A model generated the notes under the pieces. That model had not been told where the DNA came from, did not search any database, and was given only the letters and a program-made list of their open reading frames with translations. 64,000 nucleotides of DNA, taken from Bacteroidales bacterium. GTDB taxonomy: Bacteria > Bacteroidota > Bacteroidia > Bacteroidales > UBA932. Positions 49,793 through 57,413 of this stretch are shown here, in pieces. The stretch spans positions 1 through 64,000 of the forward strand of contig JAEESO010000007.1 in NCBI GenBank assembly GCA_016286385.1, in the 5' to 3' direction. Each line of letters opens with the position of its first letter. The first letter of the stretch is position 1. Both the position numbers and the translations under genes were made by a program.

Positions 49793-51055
49793 TTACTTTA
49801 CGGTTACCTTGGGAATATCGCTCCAGAGTGTGGTGTAGTGGGGGGAGCGGTGCTCCTGGGCCATATGGAACTGCCCGTCTCCCTGGGCGCCCCAGAGAAG
49901 GGCCCCGTTGCCAAAACTCTTGTGAATGGTGTCAAGGACCTTGGAGAGGTTTTCGTCTCGCTCCATCGTATCGGTATCGGCCCAGATGGAGGCCGATGCC
50001 CCCTCCGCGGGGATAATCTTTGTGAACACAACTCCGGCTTTCTTGTAGCCGAAACCAGGCCGGAAGAGGCTCCTTGCCGTCTTTATGGCCGACGTGACGA
50101 TGGTACGGTAGTCGGCCGCCCCGTCCGGAAAAACCGTGTACAGGCCGCCGCTTGTCTGGGGGAGGCTCTCCTTGAAGCGGTTGGTCATTGCAAAGACGGC
50201 CATTTCCGTTGCCAGGGTGTTCTGGGCGCGGAGTTTTGCCGTGGCGCGTGAGGCAAAGGTTGCTATCTGCTCCGTGAATTCCTGAAGGGTTGTCACCTCG
50301 TGGGCAAAACTGCGGGAGATGCAGATACTCTGCTTGGGCTCTATCATGTCCTCGAACTCTATGCAGGGGATGCCCATGAGCTCCTTCCAGGTGCGGAATC
50401 CGGGGAGGTTGAAGAGTTTACGGACGGTTGTTTCCTGCAGCTGACAATAATCCCAGGCGGTTTTGACGCCCATATCGGCCAGTTTTTTAAAGCTGCGGCG
50501 GCCGATTCCCCATACGTCTTCCACAGGGAAAGTCCGGAGCACTTTTTCTATGTCCTGAGGCCGATACATGAAGCATCCGCCCTGGAGTTTGGGGTATTTC
50601 TTGCATAGTTTGGAGGCAATCTTCGCAAGGGTCTTGGTAGGGGAGATGCCCACTGAGACAGGTATGGCGGTGAGGCGCCGGCACTCCCTTGAAATGGTCT
50701 TTGCGAGGGCGTCAAAATCGGCCTCCATGCCCGTCAGGTCAAGGAAGGCCTCATCTATGGAGTACACTTCCACCGACGGTGCAAAGCCTCTCAGGACTTC
50801 CTGTACGCGGGCCGACATATCCCCGTACAGCGCAAAGTTGGAGGAGAAAACCGCAACGTTGTTGCGCTCTATGATGGGTTTTATCTTGAAATAAGGATCT
50901 CCCATCTTGATGCCAAGGGCCTTGGCCTCGTTGCTGCGGGCTATGGCGCAGCCGTCGTTGTTTGACAGCACAATAACGGGCTTCCCGTTCAGTTCAGGAC
51001 GGAAAACCCTTTCGCAGGAAGCGAAAAAATTGTTGCAGTCGGCAAGGGCGTACAT
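49793..51055 (-). CDS. umuC: Y-family DNA polymerase, UmuC type
   Basis: 420 aa, the UmuC length. MYALADCNNFFASCERVFRP and the active-site loop VYSIDEAFLDLTG carry the catalytic Asp and Glu residues; NDGCAIARSNEAKALGIKMG and the helix-hairpin-helix KKLADMGVKTAWDY follow. The C-terminal region differs from DinB. It performs translesion synthesis after SOS induction, in complex with processed UmuD. Encoded 3 bp after umuD. Confidence 0.94.
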   Translation of the reverse strand: MYALADCNNFFASCERVFRPELNGKPVIVLSNNDGCAIARSNEAKALGIKMGDPYFKIKPIIERNNVAVFSSNFALYGDMSARVQEVLRGFAPSVEVYSIDEAFLDLTGMEADFDALAKTISRECRRLTAIPVSVGISPTKTLAKIASKLCKKYPKLQGGCFMYRPQDIEKVLRTFPVEDVWGIGRRSFKKLADMGVKTAWDYCQLQETTVRKLFNLPGFRTWKELMGIPCIEFEDMIEPKQSICISRSFAHEVTTLQEFTEQIATFASRATAKLRAQNTLATEMAVFAMTNRFKESLPQTSGGLYTVFPDGAADYRTIVTSAIKTARSLFRPGFGYKKAGVVFTKIIPAEGASASIWADTDTMERDENLSKVLDTIHKSFGNGALLWGAQGDGQFHMAQEHRSPHYTTLWSDIPKVTVK

Positions 51056-51058
51056 CCT

Positions 51059-51475
51059 CTATGCTTTCTTGATAACCCAGGTCACTACGCCCCAGATAAG
51101 GAAATCGTTGTCCGGGCCCACCGGAATGGGCTTGAATTTGCGGTTGTGTTCATTGCATGGGACAAGGGTGGCGCCCTGAGGGCCGATTTCAACGCGCTTT
51201 ACGGTATATTCTCCGTCTATGAAACACACCGCCTTGCAGTCATTGTAGGGCTCCACCGCGCGGTCCACGATGATTATGTCGCCCTCGTCCATATCGGCAT
51301 CCACCATGGAAACACCGTCTATCCGGAAGAAGAACGTGGAGGCATTGTGCCTCACAAGGAGTTTCACAAGGTCCAGTTTCTCACGGAAATCGTCGGCGGG
51401 GGAGGGAAATCCCGCTTTCACTTCACCCAGAGGGCTTTCAAAACTCTCTATATTTTCAATCGGCTGTGGAATCAT
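51059..51475 (-). CDS. umuD: UmuD-like S24 peptidase
   Basis: 138 aa. Self-cleavage site Ala21-Gly22 (KAGFPSPADD). Catalytic Ser56 in DGVSMVDADM and Lys93 in EYTVKRVEI. As in E. coli UmuD, RecA-stimulated self-cleavage would yield UmuD'. No LexA-type HTH, so it is not a repressor. The -7 box ends 4 nt before the ATG, and no LexA-box-like palindrome overlaps it, which raises the question of how it is SOS-regulated. Confidence 0.93.
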   Translation of the reverse strand: MIPQPIENIESFESPLGEVKAGFPSPADDFREKLDLVKLLVRHNASTFFFRIDGVSMVDADMDEGDIIIVDRAVEPYNDCKAVCFIDGEYTVKRVEIGPQGATLVPCNEHNRKFKPIPVGPDNDFLIWGVVTWVIKKA

Positions 51476-51479
51476 AATC

Positions 51480-51507
51480 CAAAGATACGCTTTTTTTACT
51501 ATATTTG
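51480..51507. promoter_or_regulatory. Bidirectional promoter module (umuD / manC)
   Basis: CAAAGATA (minus -7 TATCTTTG) and TATATTTG (plus) are separated by exactly 12 bp. Gaps to starts are 4 nt (umuD) and 6 nt (manC), so both divergent mRNAs should be leaderless or nearly so. Confidence 0.7.
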
Positions 51508-51513
51508 CGTGTT

Positions 51514-52554
51514 ATGAACACACACGTAGTTATTATGGCCGGTGGAATTGGCAGCAGGCTTTGGCCCCTCTCCACACCGGATGTACCTAAACAGTTTATT
51601 GATATTCTTGGCGTTGGACGCTCACTGATCCAACTTACCGTAGACCGTTTTGCCCCGCTTTGCCGCCCGGAGAACTTCTGGGTGGTAACCGGAGAGAAGT
51701 ATGTGGATCTTGTGAAGGAGCAGCTTCCCGCCATCCCTCAGGACCAGATCCTTGCAGAACCCGAGGGCCGCAACACCGCCCCCTGCATAGCTTACGCTTC
51801 CTGGAAAATCCAGCGCAAGGACCCTGATGCCAATATTGTAGTTACTCCCGCAGATGCCCTGGTCCTGCGCACTGAGGAGTTCGCGCACACCATTGCCAAA
51901 GCCCTGGAGTTTACGCAGGAGCGTGACGCCATTGTCACCGTTGGCATTGCACCCACCCGTCCGGAAACTGGCTACGGCTACATCCATGCCGCAGAAGCCC
52001 TCCGCGGCCAGCTGGTGAAAGTGAGTGAATTCAAGGAAAAACCGGATCTTGATACAGCCATAGGCTATCTTGAAGACGGTCACTATTTCTGGAACGCCGG
52101 CATCTTCGTGTGGAACGTGAACACCATTGTCACGGAACTTCGTAACTACGCTCCCCAGATTGCCGGAGTGATGGATGAACTGGCCCCTTCTTTCTTCACG
52201 GATAAGGAACAGGAGGATCTCCGCCGCCTTTTCCACACCTGTGAGAAAATCTCCATAGACTATGCCGTGATGGAGAAAAGCCCCCGCATCTTCGTGATTG
52301 CGGAGGACCTTGCCTGGTCCGATCTTGGCAGCTGGGGCTCCGTCATGACACATCTTAAGGCCGATGAAGACGGCAATGCCGCCGTGGGTCAGGATGTGCG
52401 TCTTTTCGACTGCTCTAACTGCCTTGTACACGTTGCCTCTGAGAAGACCGTGGTGGTGGAGGGCCTTGATGGTTACATAGTTGCAGAGTCAAAGGACAAG
52501 CTTCTTGTATGCCGCCTCTCGCAGGAGCAGCACATCAAAGAATATTCCGCGTAA
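51514..52554 (+). CDS. manC: Mannose-1-phosphate guanylyltransferase
   Basis: 346 aa from ATG 51514; an in-frame TTG nine bases earlier lies in the promoter box and is rejected. Nucleotidyltransferase signature MAGGIGSRLWPLSTPDVPKQF, then TPADALV, FKEKPDLDTAIGYL and WNAGIFVW. It makes GDP-mannose from mannose-1-phosphate and GTP for glycans and GDP-fucose. The fused C-terminal isomerase domain of long ManC/AlgA proteins is absent. Single-gene unit before the tRNA-Lys genes. Confidence 0.92.
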   Translation: MNTHVVIMAGGIGSRLWPLSTPDVPKQFIDILGVGRSLIQLTVDRFAPLCRPENFWVVTGEKYVDLVKEQLPAIPQDQILAEPEGRNTAPCIAYASWKIQRKDPDANIVVTPADALVLRTEEFAHTIAKALEFTQERDAIVTVGIAPTRPETGYGYIHAAEALRGQLVKVSEFKEKPDLDTAIGYLEDGHYFWNAGIFVWNVNTIVTELRNYAPQIAGVMDELAPSFFTDKEQEDLRRLFHTCEKISIDYAVMEKSPRIFVIAEDLAWSDLGSWGSVMTHLKADEDGNAAVGQDVRLFDCSNCLVHVASEKTVVVEGLDGYIVAESKDKLLVCRLSQEQHIKEYSA

Positions 52555-52571
52555 AAATTTTTAAAAATTTT

Positions 52572-52602
52572 ATTGCGGATTCAAAAAAAGTTACTACCTT
52601 TG
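52572..52602 (+). promoter_or_regulatory. Promoter of the tRNA-Lys pair
   Basis: -33 ATTG (52572-52575), 19-bp spacer, -7 TACCTTTG (52595-52602), 21 nt before the first tRNA. Confidence 0.7.
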
Positions 52603-52623
52603 CAATCCCGATTTGGGACGGAG

Positions 52624-52696
52624 GACTCGTTAGCTCAGTTGGTAGAGCACAACACTTTTAATGTTGGGGTCTCGGGTTCGAGCCCCGAACGGGTCA
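52624..52696 (+). tRNA. tRNA-Lys (anticodon TTT)
   Basis: 73 nt. Acceptor GACTCGT pairs with ACGGGTC (one G-T pair), D-arm TAGCTCAGTTGGTAGAGC, anticodon stem CAACA/TGTTG with loop CTTTTAA, T-loop TTCGAGC. CCA is not encoded. Confidence 0.96.
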
Positions 52697-52710
52697 CAAG
52701 ACATACACCA

Positions 52711-52778
<68 letters not shown>

Positions 52779-52786
<8 letters not shown>

Positions 52787-52824
52787 AAAAAGGACGCAAG
52801 AAATTGCGTCCTTTTTTGGTGCAC
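52779..52824 (+). terminator. 21-bp perfect hairpin terminator that includes the tRNA-Lys(CTT) 3' end
   Basis: Arms 52779-52799 and 52804-52824, loop GAAA, with a T-run inside the right arm. The first eight bases of the left arm are the tRNA acceptor strand and CCA, so tRNA folding and terminator folding exclude each other. Confidence 0.8.
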
Positions 52825-52841
52825 TCCTGTTTTCAACATTG

Positions 52842-52894
52842 ATTGAAGGGGCTCCGCCCCCTCAAACACCCCCTTGTCGGCCTTCGGCCTCCGA
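52842..52894. repeat. 53-bp GC-rich dispersed repeat, copy 2 (REP-like)
   Basis: Differs from 5994-6046 at one position (loop TCC instead of TGC). Starts 17 nt behind the tRNA-Lys terminator and is bracketed by a 25-bp direct repeat (52800-52824 and 52903-52927). Confidence 0.75.
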
Positions 52895-52902
52895 CCATCG
52901 CG

Positions 52903-52927
52903 GAAATTGCGTCCTTTTTTAGTGCAC
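52903..52927 (+). repeat. Second copy of the tRNA terminator 3' arm
   Basis: 24 of 25 bases match 52800-52824 (GAAATTGCGTCC, then TTTTTT, then RGTGCAC). With the first copy it flanks the REP-like element. The copy could also pair with the same tRNA tail, giving an alternative longer hairpin. The rest, 52928-52996, shows no gene and only a poor -7 box (GATATTTG). Confidence 0.7.
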
Positions 52928-52996
52928 GATAATGCCATTATGTCAGTTGCTGATAATAGGACCGATATTTGAAGCAAGGCGGGAAACATCTATGAT

Positions 52997-53740
52997 ATGG
53001 GTATTTTCAAGTGGATTACAGGAATACTTGGATGGGTGACGCTAGGGCCCATCGGAGGGCTTATAGGATATATTTTTGGATCACTTTTTGAAGGCCGGGC
53101 GGAAATCCCGTTCCAGCAGGGAGAGTCCGCAACCAGGAGGGCTTACTCTGCGTCTGAGCAGCGGAACAGTTTCCTTGTGAGCCTTCTTGTACTCTCATCG
53201 GCCGTGATAAGGGCCGACGGAAAGGTCCACCAGAAGGAACTTGATACCGTCAGGGACTTCATCCAGCGGAATTTCGGGCCACAGGCAGTCCCGGAAGCGA
53301 TGAGAATCCTTGAGGGCCTGAATGCCCGTCAGGTGAATATCTATGAGGTGGGTCCCCAGATAGCCACCTACATGAACTATTCCCAGAGGCTCCAGCTATT
53401 CCACTACCTGGTCCAGATCGCCATTGCGGACGGAGACTTTGCAAAGAGCGAAAAGGGCGTTCTGGAGGCGATAGGAGCCACTATCGGCCTTAATGGGGCG
53501 GATATTAATTCCGTCATTGCCATGTTCTACAAGGACACCAATTCCGCCTATACCGTGCTTGGGATTACTCCAAGTGCCACTGACGATGAAGTTCGTACCG
53601 CATACCGCAAGATGGCCATGAAGAACCACCCGGACAAGGTTGCAACCCTTGGTCCTGACGTCCAGAAAGCAGCTGCAGAGAAGTTCCGTCAGGTACAGGA
53701 GGCGTATGAGGCTATAAAGAAAGAAAGAGGAATGAACTGA
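52997..53740 (+). CDS. DjlA-like co-chaperone: TerB domain plus C-terminal J domain
   Basis: 247 aa. Glycine-rich membrane-associated N-terminus (MGIFKWITGILGWVTLGPIGGLIGYIFG), a TerB-like helical domain (about 45-160, SLLVLSSAVIRADGKVHQKELD and QIAIADGDFAKSEKGVLEAI) and a C-terminal J domain (about 178-247, YTVLGITPSATDDEVRTAYRKMAMKNHPDKV) with the HPD triad that activates DnaK. This is the DjlA layout. It acts as a membrane-linked DnaK partner. Single gene between the tRNA repeats and the helicase gene. Confidence 0.88.
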   Translation: MGIFKWITGILGWVTLGPIGGLIGYIFGSLFEGRAEIPFQQGESATRRAYSASEQRNSFLVSLLVLSSAVIRADGKVHQKELDTVRDFIQRNFGPQAVPEAMRILEGLNARQVNIYEVGPQIATYMNYSQRLQLFHYLVQIAIADGDFAKSEKGVLEAIGATIGLNGADINSVIAMFYKDTNSAYTVLGITPSATDDEVRTAYRKMAMKNHPDKVATLGPDVQKAAAEKFRQVQEAYEAIKKERGMN

Positions 53741-53753
53741 CGGAGATTTTTAG

Positions 53754-53761
53754 TATATTTG
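53754..53761 (+). promoter_or_regulatory. -7 box of the UvrD-like helicase-nuclease gene
   Basis: TATATTTG ends 6 nt before the ATG at 53768. Confidence 0.55.
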
Positions 53762-53767
53762 TAAGGT

Positions 53768-56740
53768 ATGCTGAAGATTCTCAAGGCGTCGGCGGGTTCC
53801 GGCAAAACATACAATCTGGCAAAAGAGTACATAAGACTGATTGTCATGAGCAATCAGCCGGATGCATACAGGCATGTCCTGGCTGTGACTTTTACCAATA
53901 AGGCTACGGACGAGATGAAGCGCCGCATACTGAAGGAACTCCATACCCTGTCCAAGGCTCCGGATGAGTCAAAGTATCTGGATTACCTCACAAAGGAAAC
54001 AGGCCTTGATAAGACATCCCTTCAGAAACGTGCCCAGTCTCAGCTCTCGGGCATCCTTCATGATTATTCCGCCTTTGCAGTCTCTACCATAGACCGCTTT
54101 TTCCAGCAGACTCTCCGCGCTTTTTCAAGGGAGATAGGCCAGTTCTCCTCCTATCAGGTTCAGCTGGACCGTGATGAACTGGTTCAAGAGAGCGTGGACA
54201 GGGTACTTGACAGCATATCAGAGGAAGACGAAGCCGTCCTTGACTGGCTCACTGAAAGTGCAAAATGGGACCTTCAGCAGAAGGGCTGGTTTTCAATAGA
54301 GGGAAGGCTCAGGGATATGGCCGCCAGCCTTGGAAAACTCCAGGAAGAAAAGCGCCGTCTCTTCTCACGAGACAAACTCCAGGAGGTAGGGAAGGCCTGC
54401 CGTGAAGTGAAAGGTGCCTGGGAGACGCGTGTAAGGGAATCGGCCCGGAAGGTAATTGACATGGTGGCAGCCTGCGGCCTCACAACGGACGATTTCAACA
54501 GGAAGTTCCTCACCGTCATCTATAATTACAAGGATGCAGGAAAGGAGATAAAGAAGCCCACGGATGCTTTTACACGCAAGGCTCTGAACCCTGACGAGTG
54601 GTTCAGCAAGGCAAACGCCGGAAAGTTCATGCCCATGGTCCGGGGCATGCTGGAAGGCCCTCTGGAAGAGTTTATCGGCCTTTTTGATGCACCATACAGG
54701 GTGTTCCGCACGGCCGACCTTATCTCCAGGCAGATTTATTCCCTTGGGATGGCTTCTGAGCTGGCCGATGCCTTCCAGGATATCCAGAAGGAGAAAAACG
54801 TCATTTCCATAGATGATTCCAACACCATCCTCAGGAACATCATAGACGGTACAGACACGCCTTTCATATATGAGAAACTGGGCGTGAGGTTTGAAGATTT
54901 CCTCCTTGATGAGTTCCAGGACACTTCCGACGTCCAGTGGGATAATTTCCGTCCTCTGCTTCATGGGAGCATCGACGAAGGCCATGATTCCCTGGTGGTG
55001 GGAGACGTAAAGCAAAGCATCTACCGCTGGAGAGGAAGCGACTGGGACCTCCTTGGAACACGCCTTGAGCAGGAATTCTCAAATCCCAACATTAATCCTC
55101 TGAAGGAAAACTGGCGCACCTGCAGGGAGATTGTCAATTTCAACAACGAGTTTTTTGAATTTGCGGCAGGGCAGCTTGGCGTTCAGGACCTTTATGCCGA
55201 TGTAGAGCAGATCCCCAGGTTTCATGACCCTTCCCCGGGCAGCGTTGACGTAGTGTTTACGGATGATGAAATGGGGGAGATATTCTCAACGCTAGAGACC
55301 CTCAGGAATGCTCATGCAAAATGGGCCGATATAGCCATCCTGGTGCGGGGAAACGATGACGGCGCGGCCATTGCCTCTGAACTGGTGGCAAGGAATATCC
55401 CCGTGGTCTCAGATGATTCCCTGTACGTGAAAGCATCGGCCACTGTAAGGCGCCTTGTGTCTCAACTATCCCTTGTGGATACCCCCCATGATGAAGAAAA
55501 GCCGTCCGTGGCCGGCTTCCTGGCCTCTTCCCTTGGTATAAACATTCCGGAGCGCTACCATTCCCTCACAGACCTTGCCGAATCCCTCCTTAGGGATATA
55601 TCGGCCGCAAAACCGGATGTTTTCAAGGCGGAAATCCCTTACATCCAGTCCTTCATGGATTACCTTCAGGACTGGGTGAGCCAGAACGGCAACAACCTTT
55701 CCGCCTTCCTGCGGGCCTGGGCCGGGGCGGATCCCAAGATTGCATCCCCGCAGTCAGGAGACTCCGTGCGCATAATGACGGTCCATAAGTCCAAAGGCCT
55801 GGAATTTCCCTATGTGATTTTCCCGTTCGCGGAAAAGGTGAACCTGTATAAGCATTCGTCCTACTGGTGCAGCCCGGAGACGGAGGGAACTCCGCTTGAG
55901 GGCAGGGCCGATGGAAATTATTATGTAGACCTTACTGATTCCACGGCCGATACACTGTTCAGGTCCAATTATGAGGAGGAACGCCGCAGACAGACCATAG
56001 ACAACATAAACATATTCTATGTGGCCCTGACAAGGCCCATTTACGGACTTAAGGTGATTGCGGCAAATCCGCCCGCTAATATGTCTGAGCCCAAGAATCT
56101 GTCCCAGGTCCTCTATCTTTTTACTGAGGGCCAGGTCTTAAGCCGAGGAGAGCTACGGGACTTCTCCACCATAAAGAGAGAGGAAAGTGCCTCCAGTGTC
56201 ATTGAAACCGGTTATCCGTCATTTCCTGCAAGCAGCGGAGACCGCCTTAAGTTCTCTCCGGAAGCAGCCGATTACTTTGGGGAGGATGGGTCTTATGGCC
56301 CTGAAGCCAGCCGCAGAATTAGGGGCAATGTCCTTCACGGCATCCTTTCAAGGGTTGTAGTGGCCCATGACCTTCCGGCTGCCGTTGATGCCGCAGTCCT
56401 GTCCGGCGAATTGCCCTCAAGCAGCAGGGATGAGGCTCTCAGTTTCCTTGAGGCCAGAATTTCCTCCGTCAGTGACAGGGGATGGTTCTCCCCGGAGGTG
56501 AAAGTCAGATCCGAAGAATCCGTCCTTGTACCTGGAGAGGGGGAGTATCGGCCCGACAGAGTGGTTATCCATCCCGGCGGCAAGGTGGACATAGTGGATT
56601 TCAAGTTTGGAAAGGAGGAGTCAAAATACCTCTCCCAGGTGCGCCGGTACGTTAACCTTTACCGCCGCATGGGATTTGAAAAAGTTGACGGATACCTTTG
56701 GTATTTGGACGATAATTTAATTAACTTTGTAGCTGATTAA
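53768..56740 (+). CDS. RecB/AddA-type UvrD-family helicase with C-terminal nuclease
   Basis: 990 aa. Walker A ASAGSGKT at 7-14, motif II DEFQD, motif III/IV VGDVKQSIYRWRGSD, motif V/VI HKSKGLEFPYVIFPF and FYVALTRPIYGL. The C-terminal PD-(D/E)xK nuclease has GKVDIVDFKFGK and QVRRYVNLYRRMGF, as in AddA and RecB. It unwinds and degrades DNA ends to load RecA at double-strand breaks. In many genomes addB is adjacent; here the neighbours are a djlA-like gene and DUF4290, so the partner must lie elsewhere or the protein acts alone. Confidence 0.9.
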   Translation: MLKILKASAGSGKTYNLAKEYIRLIVMSNQPDAYRHVLAVTFTNKATDEMKRRILKELHTLSKAPDESKYLDYLTKETGLDKTSLQKRAQSQLSGILHDYSAFAVSTIDRFFQQTLRAFSREIGQFSSYQVQLDRDELVQESVDRVLDSISEEDEAVLDWLTESAKWDLQQKGWFSIEGRLRDMAASLGKLQEEKRRLFSRDKLQEVGKACREVKGAWETRVRESARKVIDMVAACGLTTDDFNRKFLTVIYNYKDAGKEIKKPTDAFTRKALNPDEWFSKANAGKFMPMVRGMLEGPLEEFIGLFDAPYRVFRTADLISRQIYSLGMASELADAFQDIQKEKNVISIDDSNTILRNIIDGTDTPFIYEKLGVRFEDFLLDEFQDTSDVQWDNFRPLLHGSIDEGHDSLVVGDVKQSIYRWRGSDWDLLGTRLEQEFSNPNINPLKENWRTCREIVNFNNEFFEFAAGQLGVQDLYADVEQIPRFHDPSPGSVDVVFTDDEMGEIFSTLETLRNAHAKWADIAILVRGNDDGAAIASELVARNIPVVSDDSLYVKASATVRRLVSQLSLVDTPHDEEKPSVAGFLASSLGINIPERYHSLTDLAESLLRDISAAKPDVFKAEIPYIQSFMDYLQDWVSQNGNNLSAFLRAWAGADPKIASPQSGDSVRIMTVHKSKGLEFPYVIFPFAEKVNLYKHSSYWCSPETEGTPLEGRADGNYYVDLTDSTADTLFRSNYEEERRRQTIDNINIFYVALTRPIYGLKVIAANPPANMSEPKNLSQVLYLFTEGQVLSRGELRDFSTIKREESASSVIETGYPSFPASSGDRLKFSPEAADYFGEDGSYGPEASRRIRGNVLHGILSRVVVAHDLPAAVDAAVLSGELPSSSRDEALSFLEARISSVSDRGWFSPEVKVRSEESVLVPGEGEYRPDRVVIHPGGKVDIVDFKFGKEESKYLSQVRRYVNLYRRMGFEKVDGYLWYLDDNLINFVAD

Positions 56741-56753
56741 AAAGAGAATCTAT

Positions 56754-57413
56754 ATGGAAGCGAGCGAGAACAGCGTCAAACTATATTACAACACTGAAGT
56801 AGAGAAACTTGCAATGCCGGAGTACGGAAGGCTTGTCCTCAAGATGGTAGAGCAGCTGAAGGACATCCCGGACCGTGCAAAGCGCAGCGAACAGGCAGCG
56901 GCCGTGGTAAAGGTCATGGAAAGCCTTAATCCCCAGGTCCACCAGCAGGAAAACTGGCTCCAGAAGCTTTGGGACCATCTTTATATCATCGCCGGCTATG
57001 ACCTTGACATTGATTCTCCGTTCCCCATGCCGGAGCCAGATGTAATCAGCAGCCGTCCGGACCCTATCCCCCTCAACACAAAGCCCATCAGGGCCCGTCA
57101 TTACGGACGTAACATAGAGAGCATCCTGGACCTAATAGCATCTGAACCTGAAGGGGAAGAGAAAACTGAGATGCTCCGCTGCCTTGCCATCTATATGAGG
57201 CAGCAGTACCTTATCTGGAACAAGGATACAGTCTCCGACGCTACCATCTTCCAGGATATCGAGCGTCTGTCAGGAGGCCGCGTAAAGGTCCCTGAAAGCC
57301 TTGAACTGAGCAAGATCTCCGAGGGCGTGTCATTCTCCCGTCCAGGAATGAACCTGGGTTATGGCAAACCCCAGAAATTCAACCGCGGCTTCCGCAAAAA
57401 GGGTAAGAAATAA
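56754..57413 (+). CDS. DUF4290 protein
   Basis: 219 aa, cytoplasmic. It matches DUF4290, a Bacteroidota-specific family: YYNTEVEKLAMPEYGRLVLKMVEQL, QENWLQKLWDHLYIIAGYDLDIDSPFPMP and AIYMRQQYLIWNKDTVSDATIFQDIERLSGG. The basic C-terminus (KPQKFNRGFRKKGKK) suggests nucleic-acid contact. Function unknown. It shares one base with the ftsK start (TAATG), so the two are coupled and a role in chromosome handling or division is plausible. Confidence 0.88.
   Translation: MEASENSVKLYYNTEVEKLAMPEYGRLVLKMVEQLKDIPDRAKRSEQAAAVVKVMESLNPQVHQQENWLQKLWDHLYIIAGYDLDIDSPFPMPEPDVISSRPDPIPLNTKPIRARHYGRNIESILDLIASEPEGEEKTEMLRCLAIYMRQQYLIWNKDTVSDATIFQDIERLSGGRVKVPESLELSKISEGVSFSRPGMNLGYGKPQKFNRGFRKKGKK

Noticed and set aside
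51622..52431. 269-codon minus-strand open frame inside manC
   Set aside because: Antisense shadow of manC; no independent support.
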